The position numbers and the translations under genes were made by a program. Below the pieces are notes generated by a model. That model searched no databases. It had not been told where the DNA came from and saw only the letters and a program-made list of their open reading frames with translations. Shown here piece by piece: positions 22,421-33,811 of a stretch of DNA of 64,000 nucleotides. Origin of the DNA: Gamsiella multidivaricata (lineage: Eukaryota > Mortierellomycota > Mortierellomycetes > Mortierellales > Mortierellaceae); the NCBI RefSeq assembly GCF_025024155.1, contig NW_026251748.1, positions 62,001 through 126,000 on the forward strand, written 5' to 3'. How positions within the stretch are numbered: position 1 is the first letter of the stretch; the number at the start of each line of letters is the position of its first letter.

Positions 22421-25400
22421 GATAGCTGTACAACCCAAGGGTAAGACGAGACGAGACAGGGTTGTTTAATCCCCCGTATTAAAGAACTGCCTTACCCTAT
22501 TCAATTAGCACTCTTTTTTTTCATTCGACGCAACTTATTAGTTTTCCTTGCTCTTGCCAACCAGAACGCAGCAACCTTGAGCAAAAACGACTGAGGGAGA
22601 ACACAGTGGCTGGCCCTTGTGCCACCAAGGCTAGGCAATCGAGGGCTAAAGAAAAAGGCTTTTTTTTTATAAATAATAGCGCACAACTGAGTTGGGCTTT
22701 CAGTACTCTGTCAACATGGACCGTTGAGAAAGTCCTATTTTTGTTGTCTGCTGTGAACTCAAGAGATAAGATTGTTTATGGAATAGGATGATTATTGAAT
22801 ACTCGACTGAACTGCTCCTATGGCAGCTGTAAGCGTGTGATTGGCTGGACCATGGACATCTACTTTGTCCTATACTCATTTAAAATACCCCCCCATTGAA
22901 TCAATCCATAGCTGATCGTGTACGTAGAACTCAACCAGACGAAAACTTGTTTGTGGTCAAAGGAGGGAAAAAAGGCGATGTGGGTGGGCAAACAACATCC
23001 CGCCCTCGTCTTTGCCATTCTCCCACCAATGGACCAGCAAGGCGATGTCATTTTCCTCTGTAGCCTCCCTGCTACACTGCCGACTACTTGAAAGGACTAC
23101 AGTACAATAGCGAGGGTAGCTGATGAATCGGCGGAAAGAGTAAGCAGCGACATCGGTCTCTCACCCTCGAGCGTTGAATAATTGCTTAGATAGCAGCGCC
23201 CCTCCTCCTGGTCACCTCTCGGACTATTCATCTTGGCGTTCGCTCCTCAGCTCTCGGCTATTTTTCACGAGCTGTCGCAGACGGACGATATAAGGGACAA
23301 GGCAAGTTCAACTGGGCTATGCGTCATTGGTTGGCATCGATCAGTTAGTAGTTCATAGGGGCTGCAGCTCGTGGGTGGTCAGAAGACAAGATCCCGGTTT
23401 GATAGGCGAGATACAATGAAAGGAAATGGTTCACGAATCCTGTCCAAATCACACATACTACTGTGACAAATCTCTGCGATGTAAGTCGGTTCGCATTCCT
23501 GGGAAACCTCCTGGGCGACAACCGAGGAGCAGGATGCACCACTGTATCATCGATCCACTGTAGACTTGAATCTCTTTCGTACCGTGCTGCAGGTCTTGCA
23601 CTACGGCACGTATACATGGATGTGGGGTCGCGAATGCGTTTGTGTTTATGGCTCCCGTCTCTTCGGCTTGGTTGTTGGTATATGGACTGAACAAACAGAA
23701 ACATGTACTGTACCATGAAAAATCGGGGTCCCCGCATTTGCATACAGACACATGCGCATGGTAAGTTTGTGTAAATAATGGATGCTTATTCTATCCATGC
23801 CGCCGATGAGAGCAAAGGATACGAGCAAGAGGCAGCAAAAGATTAGCAATACGAATTGCAAGAGAGGGAGCATGGATGCACGGATGCCTCCCAGCTCGCG
23901 CTTCTGTTTTCTATGTTTGTTCATTTCAGTAATAGAGATAAATTCCACAGCGCACAGATTAGAGCAGTGAGCTACGAGTCTCCAACGCTATACTGTGCAG
24001 CGTCTCGTCTTATTCGGACTTTTCCCCATGAACCATTCGATATTTCGTTTTTCCCTTTCTTCTGAAGTTGCTTCGGAAAATAAACTTGATCTGAATCCAT
24101 GTCTCTGGTTTGCAAGAACTATTCAACTTTATGGCTTTCCAAATGCGGAGGGAGGAGGGAGCCGACCATATTAGCATGAAGCGCAACTCGGGTAAGAAAA
24201 GGACCTTGAGGCCGTAATTAGTTGCGGCGGATAAAATACTGTTTTGTCGAATGCAACCACATAGTCAGGCGTCAGCCTTAGCAGGCACAAGAAAGTGAAC
24301 ATTGAAGGTGGAGATCAATCGTGGCCACATCTCGAGGGCGGACAAAAAGCAGTGTTGCACAGAGCGTGATTGACCACAAGTGCATTTCATAACCCATAGC
24401 GCTCCATCGCTTTGCTTTGGCGGCAGGTGATTATGCAGGACAGTCATCCCATCGTCTGGTCTACGCCCATAGCCTGGAAATGAACCAGACAGGCCCACTT
24501 GTTTCTAAGAACATTGCTTGTCCCGCATCCTATTAAATTAGGCGACACAAGAGTGCTTGTCTGTTAATACATGAGTGTAACTTATCGTCGAGTTTTAAAA
24601 GGCTACTGATAGGCGCCATCTTCTCCAGCATAAATAAAGGGCTCGGCGCTGACCACAGGCATTGCAGGTCGTAATGGGTGCCTTCGTCAAAGCATAAGAA
24701 CATAACCGTGCAACTTAATGAAAAGAAGATGAACACTTGTTTGTGAGGTGTATATGGATATCCGTTCGGTTACACCTGGGCGGCTATAAAGGCGAGAGCC
24801 CGAACCCAGGGGGAGAGGGACAAAAAAAAATTCACACACAAGTTGAAGATGGATCCCGTAGAGTTGTCTCCAAAGACCTCGCTCCTATTGCGATAATACG
24901 GTTCCTGGCTGCTTTATGTACCCATGACACACAAGTTCGCGATTCCAAAAGAAGGATCTTGTCGCACTCTCCATGCAACAGAAGGGTATCAGACCAAATT
25001 CAAGACCCCCATTTGCGAGTCCGATGCACTGACTATGTGTTGGACTAGCATTTACGCTTCGATGCAATCATTTTAGCCGCGTTCTCGGCTCGCATTCAGT
25101 GATACACAGCATCAAGAGTGGATGTCAAAATGATGTTACTCCCCTGTTTGACACATCTATTCAAGTAGGCGGCAGCGCGCTATATCTTCCTCTTGCTTTC
25201 ACGTACATTGGCATGCTCTTTGACCATTGTCGCACAAGGTGGATTGCTCTTGTATTGTTATTACTCTGGGCTCCTGCTTCGTTCGGCACTAGCCTTGCAA
25301 GTTCCTTAAAGATCGATAAACATAGCTCTGAATAAATGCGAAGTGCTCTTTACTTTGTCCCCACACCGCGGTTTAGCAACCCTCCTCATATAAACCGAGT

Positions 25401-28400
25401 CTCTCTTCTTCTTTTGTACTCCTGTGTGCCTTAGGAGCAAAGATCGATATGAATTTGCAGCTGGGCACTCGTTTTTTTGTGTGCGTGTGTTCATTTGCTG
25501 TTCCTGCGGCTTTTCACCGGGAGTGCAAGCGAGTGGCAGAAATGACTCCAAGGCGGCGATCAGGCATCTGATGGTGATGTTCTCACCGGGATCCTTCCAA
25601 ATGCATAGCACACTTTAAGCTGGGCCATTTATCGCGGAACGCATGTATTTATTGTCTGGTTTTCAAGTGCGGTCAAACGTAAAATAAACACTGGCCAGTG
25701 AGTCGCTTCGTAGTCGCAACATGGACAAGAGGGCAATTTTTCATTCGAATACTGAGCTCAAATCAACAAATCTCGCTCTACGATCGCCAACATCTTGCTC
25801 ATCTTCTCATTCAGTGTATCCAATCCCTTATGCTCCGTGTGCAAACGAACACCTAGACAAAACACGAGATCGGGTCACTAATGGCCACACGAGCAGAGGT
25901 CTTGTGTGATGACTGGACAAGAAGGAGTTCAGGACCGGCCAATACATGCACGATCTCTGAATCTGATAGTACCATGGACAATCACGTAAGTATCTCTCAG
26001 GAAGCATCAGTTCCATATCAAGTAGCCTATCCTACGCACAGCGTCATTCTCCTAATGATATACATCAGTGCAGCAAAACGTGAGCCGGCTGGTCAAGTTG
26101 CTGATCTTCTTAGATCTAAGCTAAGATCCACGTTTTTTTTTTTTTTGTACAGAAACGTGGTTGTTTGGTACATGTTTCATCATCAGCAAATGAAGTTGTT
26201 TAATACACCAAGGGCGGGGTGAGCTGGCGGGCAACAGATAGCTCTTTCTAATTATAAAAGGAAGCGCAGGGGCAAACCGTATGCTCTGCTTCCCATGCAG
26301 CGGTAAGCACCATCGTGCATCGGGCGGAATTTAGGGATACTTTCTAGGATCCAGTCCCCGTTGTAAGTAAATTTAGCATTAGGAGTGGATGTTGAGAACG
26401 GGGCATGAACGCATTATCATGAATATTACATCCTTCTGATCTGTCAAGCTTATAAAGCACCTGCTTGACATCAACCGAAGTGCCAAGGAGCAGTACTTAG
26501 CGGACACTATGCGCACGAGGCGGGTGGTTCAGAGATCAAGGAGCTTCAGGGAAACGTGTACATCAATGGGGCCATGTGGAATTCTTTGTACGTGTGCTTG
26601 TGTGCATGTAGGACCGCTCAGTATTTTGTCCCTTGCGACCTCCTTTCTTCATGCAAACAAATAAGAGGTACATCCTCACCCCTCACGGCGATTCGATGTC
26701 AACAAGAAAAGAAAGGAGCGGACTCATAAAAGAGGGTAGATCACGTAGTCGTGTCGTCGCTTTTGGTTAGAAAAGTCATGGCCAAAAGCACAATTGGCGA
26801 AGAAATCGAAGGATGTCATGGTTCATAAGCGGAATATTTTGGCAGCAGCGTTGTTCATGACTAGGCGGCTAGCTCATCTAATGGGCATGGGATCTTGGGC
26901 CTTCCTCGCCCAGAGGATCAGACCAAGTCATTCAACAAACAAACAAAGACGTCTCCATTGATGCAACGTATATTGCATGTGTGCATGAAGACTGCAGGCC
27001 CTCTGTTTTTTGCTTGCCTGTTTTGGTTCGTGTTGCTGTTGTTCTCGATCCATCTTTATTTTCATCCGCATGCATACACCTACGACCGGAACTATCTCCC
27101 TCCCGATTACTATCCTTCTCGCTCCTTTGCGGAAGTAGTGCCTTGGACCCTCGCCATATTGTTCTTCAGCAACTAAACTGGACGCTTCTTTTTTCATTTG
27201 GCCGTTTGATTTAGCGGAGACATCATCTGTCTTTTTTTTTTTTTTTTTTTTTTTTTTGGCACCGACCACCACTGGAAAGAATTGGGATTGCTTCCGGAAA
27301 GGGCACGGTGCCCATCTTAATGCTAGTGCCAACTTCCCTGTGAGTGGTTGAGATACTAATGTACATAGGGCGCTAAGGTGTTTGAAGGTCTTACTCGCAA
27401 TTGTTCGTCCGCGCCGATCCAAAGAAAAGGCCGATCAAGCCCACTACTGCTGAAGTTTAAAATCTTCGACGTATCGGACGGACGCAGCAATCATATTCGA
27501 AGCCAATGCGACGGAGCGGTTTAGATCGCACTTTGTGCTGCACTTGGATTAAAGAACGATGTTTCCTGACATCTCTGCTCTGACCACCGTATATAGACCG
27601 GACACTTATACTTACATCCTGGTACAGTCCGAGTTTCCCTCTCTCCCCCGCGTAAATTAGAAACAGGTGCATCATCATCTGTTTGTTTTGCCCCACACCG
27701 TTGGACTAACCTTACTTTTGGTTACACGTACACACATATCCCATTGGCTCCTTCACCAAGGATCCCTTCACAATACGATTGCGGAACTTTTTTTTTTTAG
27801 TTCAGTTACCGTTGGCAAATGTTCACACAGCACCTGGGGTTCGCAAGGGGTTGTGCAGACAACCGAACGAGGAAGGAGTCCATGGAAGGTCTGTATGCCT
27901 GAAAAACAACAAAAAAAAAAGTAATAGACAGAAGGGCCGCTAAGAACGCAGCCATGCAGTCTGTAATGCACTGAGATGACGCTGATTGCTTGGATCATTC
28001 CAGGGGACAGATTTGTCTAATCGAGAACTGCTCGAAAGAGCACGGTTCCTGTCTCGGATACTGGACACATGTGTGCTACATGTGGACCGTATTGGTTTGC
28101 GAGCATAAAGTCTCCAAGCAAGCGATTTTGATAACACCCCATACCTGTGAGATATGGCGAATGATTGCTCAGGGTTGCACAAACATGTGGGTGCCAAGCC
28201 ATAGAAACTGGAAGGGAGAGGAAACCCTAAAGACGGACAGTTCTATCCCGTAAAGGAGCCCTGCCTAGTGTAGGTCCATGGAACAGCAAGCGATCACAAC
28301 AGCAGCAACAATAACGTGGTAGGCTGTAATGGCGTGAGAACGTTGCGTCGATTGGCCTGTACGTCTGGGAACTTTTTCCTTCTGATAACTTTGTCTTGAT

Positions 28401-28522
28401 GTAGGTCCCCGATCCTATGTCGACGCTATCCAACGCAGAGCGGTCTACAGAATTGCAGCACGTCATTTTGTGCATTTTCTTTTATTATATCATGGTCAGT
28501 GTGTCGCTGCTTCAAAAGCGGT
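22421..28522. other. Gene desert, about 6 kb
   Basis: No gene is supported on either strand. Open frames are shorter than about 165 codons, lack conserved motifs and have no consistent splice partners. Features seen are homopolymer runs (T14 at 26131-26144, T27 at about 27231-27257, T9 at 27788-27796) and a short inverted repeat around 26106-26123 (CTTAGATCTAAG). No terminal repeats, reverse transcriptase or transposase motifs were recognised, so a mobile origin is not shown. Confidence 0.5.
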
Positions 28523-29290
28523 TTACGACCGAATGAGGTCCAGATCAACCACAACATCATCACTCGGTTCTCCTCCCGTCAAGACTGCATGCGAAGACAT
28601 CGAAATCCACTTCAAGTCGTCCGACTGCAAGTCTTGAATTCGAACACTAACAAAGTACATGTTGCGCTCGTTGATGGCCTTGGAGTCAAACTGGAGAGAG
28701 AACTTGATCGGGAAGGCCTTGGTTTCCTCTCGTTCGGTTGTGATGACCTGCTCGCTTATCAAGACTGAGGGCGCGTCCATCAGCGAAACGTCTCGGAGCT
28801 GAACCAGGATCTTGCTATTAGGACCAATGCCGATCCCATCAGAGCCCAGTGCTTCCGCTTTTTCCGACGCGACAATCGTGCCTGAGAGCGTGCTCCATGG
28901 TGCAGGAGCGCGATCTGCAATAAACTCGATCTCGATATCGATATTGTTCGAAGGATTGTTCTGAGTGAGGACCGAGTGCCTGATGGTCGAGATCCAGGTA
29001 AGGGTCTCGTCGTCTACAGATGTATCGACGACACTGGCAGAGATAGAGATGCTCTGGTACGGCTGAATCTGGCTGGGGTCGTAGCTCAAGCTGTATGGGA
29101 TCGGGAAGCGCAAGTGTCCGGAGGGACCAGTAGAGATGGTCTCCTCACTGAGGGTCACAGAAGGGGCATCCATCAAAGAGACGTCGAGCAACTGGATAAT
29201 TAGACGGCTGTTGGGTCCAATTTCGATGGGAACAGGAAGACCTGCAGCTTGTCTAGACGAGGAAACGACTTGGCCAGAGATGGATGGCAT
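28523..29290 (-). CDS. Tandem YscW/YbaY-type domain protein, 255 aa
   Basis: Two copies of a domain typical of bacterial YbaY/YscW lipoproteins (Pfam PF09619) lie in one intronless frame. Copy 1 (about residues 5-125) has GPNSRLIIQLLDVSLMDAPS, then PYSLSYDPSQIQPYQSISIS. Copy 2 (about 135-255) has GPNSKILVQLRDVSLMDAPS, then KFSLQFDSKAINERNMYFVS. Each ends with a W-I-S step and HSVLT or HAVLTGGEPSDDV, as in the bacterial proteins. The start MPSISGQVVSSSRQ at 29290 was chosen because it begins the first domain. The frame stays open upstream to 29560 but that part is not domain-like. There is no signal peptide or lipobox with this start, so the protein may be cytosolic. Bacterial relatives are small periplasmic lipoproteins of unknown role. 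Confidence 0.8.
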   Translation of the reverse strand: MPSISGQVVSSSRQAAGLPVPIEIGPNSRLIIQLLDVSLMDAPSVTLSEETISTGPSGHLRFPIPYSLSYDPSQIQPYQSISISASVVDTSVDDETLTWISTIRHSVLTQNNPSNNIDIEIEFIADRAPAPWSTLSGTIVASEKAEALGSDGIGIGPNSKILVQLRDVSLMDAPSVLISEQVITTEREETKAFPIKFSLQFDSKAINERNMYFVSVRIQDLQSDDLKWISMSSHAVLTGGEPSDDVVVDLDLIRS

Positions 29291-29706
29291 TGCAATAAAA
29301 GGCTTGAGGTTGAGAATAGCACAGAGGACCATTGCGTGGGGAATGGACTGACCTTTTATCTCAAAATCGCTTGAGCACGAACGCGCGGGCGTCAATATTA
29401 TAGCGCCGACAACGGCGTCAGCAAAAAAAGAGACTTTGTCAGCGAGATTGAAGACAAGCCAATCATTCTCGCCAACAACAATGATCCGAGAATGGACTGG
29501 TCGTCCGTCATCTCTGGACTCCATGATAGCACAATAGCCGCGCTGACTACAATTGAACACGTCTACAAAGCATCCAAAAATATGTGATAGACTGTATGTT
29601 TTCTGCGTCTGCGTCTGCGACGATTTATTACGATGAACTATGTGTAAATATGATACATATATATATGTTTATGGGCGCGTGCTTTCTTTGCTACAATCTC
29701 GCGCAT
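29291..29706. other. Intergenic, upstream of YscW-domain gene
   Basis: Contains the in-frame but non-conserved upstream extension of the YscW-domain frame (to 29560) and the 3' region of the BIM1-like gene. No separate gene is supported. Confidence 0.4.
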
Positions 29707-30418
29707 CTAGAGAGCCAAAGCAGCGGTCAACAGCACGGCCACAGCAGCCGTGAATATGCCCTTCGCTGAGAGAGCAGCTCCAGCCTCGGAGGTATTGGTA
29801 GGAGAAGTACCGGAGCCGCTTGTCGAAGGGCTAGGGGACGAGTTGCTGTTGTTCACACACATGGACTGGTTGAAAGCAGGGGCGGAGGTGACCAGGACGA
29901 CATCTGCACACTGATAGAGAGGGCTATCGCCGCCATTGTAGACGACCTGGATGGTAGCATTGGTATTGTTGGCGGCACCATTGAAAGAGGAGAGGTCCAG
30001 GGGTAGGCAGGCGAGGCCAGGGTGGTTGATGGAGATCGAGCTGGCAGGAGTGGCAGCAGCGGTCGTAAAGTCGGCAGCGGAGGGAGCGTTTCCATAGGCA
30101 ACATTAATCTTGATATCGGCCTTTACGTGGAAGCTCTCAATCTCAAGAAATCCGTTGGCTATTGAAGTATGGGGGAAGCACAGAGCAGGTAGATTAGCAC
30201 GCTGGGAATGGTTCACATTTGGAAGGATAGGACAAGGATGTACAGCAGTACTTACACAGGGGGAACTGTGTGCGGTTTCCGACAGTGTCGAATCCTCCGC
30301 AAGGTGCGGTGGGTTCCTTGTCGTCGTCGAACCCACGGGACTGAGGGTAGTCGAGAATGTAATGGGCCATGGCAGCAGAGCTACAGAGGAGCATTGCGGC
30401 GAGCGAGAGGACCTTCAT
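29707..30418 (-). CDS. X325/BIM1-like GPI-anchored copper-site protein, 204 aa
   Basis: This family resembles lytic polysaccharide monooxygenases but acts in copper handling or wall biology at the cell surface, as with Cryptococcus Bim1. Exons 30418-30256 and 30158-29707 (phase 1, 615 nt). The signal peptide MKVLSLAAMLLCSSAAMA is followed directly by mature His19 (HYILDYPQSRGFDDDKEPTA), the N-terminal His of the copper brace, and PCGGFDTVGNRTQFPL, the family hallmark. The second metal ligand is probably the His in LEIESFHVKADIKIN. Cys residues are placed as expected (PCGG, LACLPLDLSSF, YQCADVVLV, SMCVNN). The C-terminus has a Ser/Thr-rich stretch, then SEAGAALSAKG and a hydrophobic tail, fitting a GPI anchor. 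It follows the YscW-domain gene on the same strand. Confidence 0.9.
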
Positions 30419-30938
30419 CTTGTAGTCAAGTTGCTTGTAGGAAAGTAGAAGGGGAGGAGGAAGTAAAGGAGGATGGAGAAGAAAGAAGAAGAGGGGTCGA
30501 GGACGTTGAGAGTGAGGGGCTTTAAGGAAGAGGAGGGGCAGGCAAGGGACCCGGCAGTTTTTTATACAATTGTCCGGGGACCCTCCTGTCAAAGAGTTGT
30601 CATAGAAAATTTTGACAGGTTTGTCATCTTTCGAGCGAGCGGTGAGTACCGCATCGGTATAAAGTTCTTGACTCGGGGCAGGATGTCAAAAAAAGACAGC
30701 GCCCATTGAGAGCATCATTTGTGCGTCGATACAGTTTAGAGTTTGATCTTGCGTGCTCCATGTAGCGGGGTAAATGGACATGATGTTTTGAAAAAAACCA
30801 GCTCCTTGCAGAGAGAAGCCATGTCCAGTCCAAGTGCCAACTCTTTGGATATGCACAGTTCATGGCGGTCTCTTCAAGGGCAGAAAAACACGGCATTTCG
30901 GGTTTCATTCTGGTGAAAGCGGATAATTTATTGGCATG
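30419..30938. other. Intergenic between BIM1-like and clpP genes
   Basis: The first 130 bp upstream of the BIM1-like ATG are purine-rich on plus (C/T-rich on its sense strand). The rest holds the clpP 3' region. No gene was seen. Confidence 0.45.
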
Positions 30939-32320
30939 TCAAACGCTGACTGATTCCGGTCGTTTTTCCAGGATCTTGTCAATCAGTCCAAACTTGAGCG
31001 CCTCCTCGGCGTCCATGAAGTGGTCCCTCTCAACGGCCCTCTCTATTGTTATCAAATCATGCCAGAAAGTAATGAGAACATGGATATAACGTGAACGCAA
31101 AATAGAAAGAAAACATAGGAAAGAGAACGAAAGGATAGAGGTAGTACAGGACATACCAATGGCTTCCAGGTCTTTGACGTTGCAGTGCTTCTGGTAAATT
31201 CTATTCAGCCTCTCGCGGACCCGCAAGATCTCCCGGGCATGGATGGCAATGTCACTGGCCTGTCCGCTTGCTCCTCCACTGGGCTGGTGCATCATAATAC
31301 TTGCGTTGGGCAACGCATATCTTTTTCCGGGCTCACCAGCAGCCAAAAGCAGTGATCCCATAGAGCAAGCCTGACCATTGCAGAGCGTAGAAACAGGGGA
31401 CTTGATATACTATACGGCAATTCCAAACACAGGCGGCAGACGATATCAATGTTTTTATGGAGAAATAACAAGGTGTAATCAAACCGCGACGCCGTGGCCG
31501 ATTTTGCGCGGTAGTTTTTGTCCGCAAAACCGCTCCAAGAGAATCATTTACCTGCATCTGTATTAAAGAACAAGCGAGAACAACCACATGTTAGTTCTAT
31601 TAAATCCCAATTCAAGTGACAGTACAGGGGTATTCCTTGTTGACATGGCAGTTAAGCTGCACATACAGTATCGTAGATCGCCATCCCTGCAGTGACACTC
31701 CCTCCTGGACTATTGATGTAGAGGCTGATAGGCTTTTCTGGATTCTCGGACTCCAAGAACAAAAGTTGCGCCACGATTAGTGCCGCGGAATGATCATGCA
31801 CCTAGAGACGTCCAACAAAGCAAGAGTAAAGTCAGGAAGGGTATGCACGCGGAGTCCAATTTGCACAACTCTCAAAATTAAACATGTCCAGGATAACCTC
31901 AGCTGGATCTTACAGTTCCATTGAGGCAGATGATCCGTTCTTTAAGTAAACGCGAAAAGATATCGTATGATCGTTCGCCGCGAGCCTATCACGGTCACCG
32001 TCATGAAAGCGAAAAGAAGGAGAGAGATGAACAAACGATAGATGTCGTCAAAGATTTGCTCTCTCGATTCCTCGTAGTCCAGCTCATCGATTCCGCGTAT
32101 CCTGCCCTGCGGTCGAAGTGCTTACAGACTGCTCAACAACAAAGGGAACCAGTGTCTGTGCTTGAGGTTCCTGCGACCAGTCTGAGAAGATATTCGGGTG
32201 GGTACTGGCCTGATGCTGAGCGCCAAACCTCAGTACGCTCATCTGCCGAGCAATAGTGATGGCAGGGCGCTTGGCCGCCTGGAACATTGAGTTTGCAAAG
32301 GTCTTTGACAAGGTATTCAT
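30939..32320 (-). CDS. CLPP: Mitochondrial ATP-dependent Clp protease proteolytic subunit ClpP
   Basis: Serine peptidase that forms a double heptamer in the mitochondrial matrix and degrades proteins fed by ClpX. Seven coding segments on minus: 32320-32126, 31985-31914, 31801-31667, 31557-31552, 31409-31157 and 31042-30939 plus their introns; that is six exons, one of only 6 nt, total 765 nt, 254 residues. The presequence is [18 protein letters not shown] followed by a basic stretch; an in-frame ATG at 32395 could extend it. The core has [20 protein letters not shown], then [20 protein letters not shown]. The Ser motif is [10 protein letters not shown] (Ser152), the His motif [10 protein letters not shown] (His177), and the catalytic Asp is Asp227 in [12 protein letters not shown]. 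This numbering nearly equals human ClpP. It is divergent from Rpa12. Confidence 0.95.
31552..31557 (-). other. 6-nt microexon in clpP (Met-Gln)
   Basis: The hexamer ATGCAG is preceded by a TTTAATACAG acceptor and followed by a GTAAAT donor. It restores the conserved YDT-MQ-YI sequence of ClpP, which neither flanking exon encodes (exon 3 ends ...MAIYDT at 31667; the next exon begins YIKSPVSTL at 31409). Confidence 0.88.
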
Positions 32321-32518
32321 GGTGGATGGGGATGAAGAGAACTGACACCTGCTCCTGAGAGCATGCCTCTCGTGCAAGGCCGCGTACTCGAGCATCTTTC
32401 CTCTCCCTACTATTCGTGACTGTCATAGCTCGATCAACAACAATGGCTCTCTCACTCTTTTTTTTTTTTTTTTTCTGTTGTTCGTTGTGCACTTCTCCTC
32501 CCAACACACCACACTACC
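32321..32518. promoter_or_regulatory. Shared divergent promoter, clpP and RPA12
   Basis: A 198-bp spacer between start codons contains a T-run (about 32458-32474) and C/T-rich sequence ahead of the Rpa12 ATG. It is the only room for both promoters. Confidence 0.6.
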
Positions 32519-33319
32519 ATGTCCAAGTCCACACCCTCCTTGAAGCCTGACACTGTATGTCTTTGCCTCTCTCTGCACTCTGCTCGGTATTCCTTCATCC
32601 CTTCTAACGCTCGACACTTGGGCTGTTCATAGGTTGGCTCACTCATTTTTTGCCCAGAGTGCGGCAATCTGCTCGATATCCCAGGTGAGGACGATCTTAT
32701 TGTGTGCAACCTCTGCAGCTACACCCACCAGAGTATCGGTAAGCTAAGGATTAATTTGACCCTCGCCTCCTGTTCAATGGACTAGTATCGCAAACCTCGG
32801 ATCTAACATGTCGCTTGTTTCGATCCGTCTAGATTTTGAGAACTTTGAGGTTGTGACAACTAGTAAACCCGGAGCCTTCCCTTCTACACTCAGGAATAAG
32901 CGGGATGATGTTCAGAGCGACATCAAGGACGCCGCAGCAGCATTAGTATTGTCTGGTTTCTGAAGTACTTCCGACGTGGAAAAATGGACGCCGAGGATGT
33001 GATAGACTCATGCTCTGGTTCCATCGTATTTTTTTCTCTGTACTGTTCTGAACTCTTAGGTCAAGGAGCCTTGTCCAAAGTGTGGCAACCCTGAGATGGA
33101 GTATCACACCATGCAGCTGCGCTCTGCAGATGAAGGTCAAACTGTGTTTTACACATGTCCGAAGTGCGCGTAAGTATCACCATTGTATAATCGCTTGGGA
33201 GCTGTTCTTCTCAATTGAAGTTTCCGCACACAACATTGCAAATGGACGCCACATTTAACACTATCGACCTTTTTCTTCATTTGCGGCTATATAGGTACAA
33301 GACAAAGCTCAACAGCTAG
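32519..33319 (+). CDS. RPA12: RNA polymerase I subunit Rpa12
   Basis: Zinc-ribbon subunit of RNA polymerase I needed for transcript cleavage and termination at rDNA. Five exons: 32519-32554, 32633-32738, 32833-32945, 33060-33169 and 33295-33319 (390 nt, 129 residues, family size). The N-terminal ribbon is IFCPECGNLLDIPG, then IVCNLCSYTHQSI. The linker has the Rpa12 hallmark DFENFEVVTTSKPGAFPSTL. The C-terminal TFIIS-like ribbon has EPCPKCGNPEMEYHTMQLRS, then ADEGQTVFYTCPKCAYK, including the invariant Asp-Glu of the cleavage hairpin. Intron phases agree throughout. It lies in the nucleolus with Pol I. The junction between exons 3 and 4 (TTA|GTATTG...TTAG|GTC) is the one that relies most on homology. 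Confidence 0.95.
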
Positions 33320-33811
33320 AAACCTTCAACTTTGTCAAACACGATTGCGCAACTACACCATTAAAAAAGCTGCATTTTGTCATTTATTATTACATCCCAG
33401 AGGAACGCATATATACGCCAAGGCTGGATCAGCAAGTTGACGTTGTGCAGGAGCCTCGGATATGGATCATAGGTGCCGCGCTTGAGACTGGAACAGGAGC
33501 TGGAATAGGTAGCACACGTCCTGCAAGGCGCCGGAGACAGCTACATCTTTTCGGGGGATGATGGACTATTAGTTGTATTCTATTATTCTTGTACAAAGGT
33601 CTTCTAAACGGTGAACACAGGATGCCTCTAGAAGTTGGGATTTCGAAGCGAATATGGACAAATATATACTGGTACGGCTAAAGGACGACATAGGATGGTT
33701 GTTTGCATGGAAGACGCTGAGGGTTCCAATTACCACTGCTTGGACCAAGACTAGTGCGATGAAGGGGTCTGCCGTAACCCTTCATCTCGCGTTGGTCCCA
33801 CAGACGTCCGT
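33320..33811. other. Convergent 3' spacer, RPA12 and methyltransferase
   Basis: About 490 bp between the stop codons of two converging genes. Presumably 3' UTRs and terminators; no gene was seen. Confidence 0.5.

Noticed and set aside
23345..23743. 132-codon minus-strand frame in the gene desert
   Set aside because: Overlapping frames on both strands are open, composition is not protein-like and no motif is visible.
24265..24498. Cys-containing minus-strand frame resembling a retroelement zinc-binding tail
   Set aside because: Only a CTCGQ...HCFL pattern fits; no reverse transcriptase or endonuclease motif is nearby.
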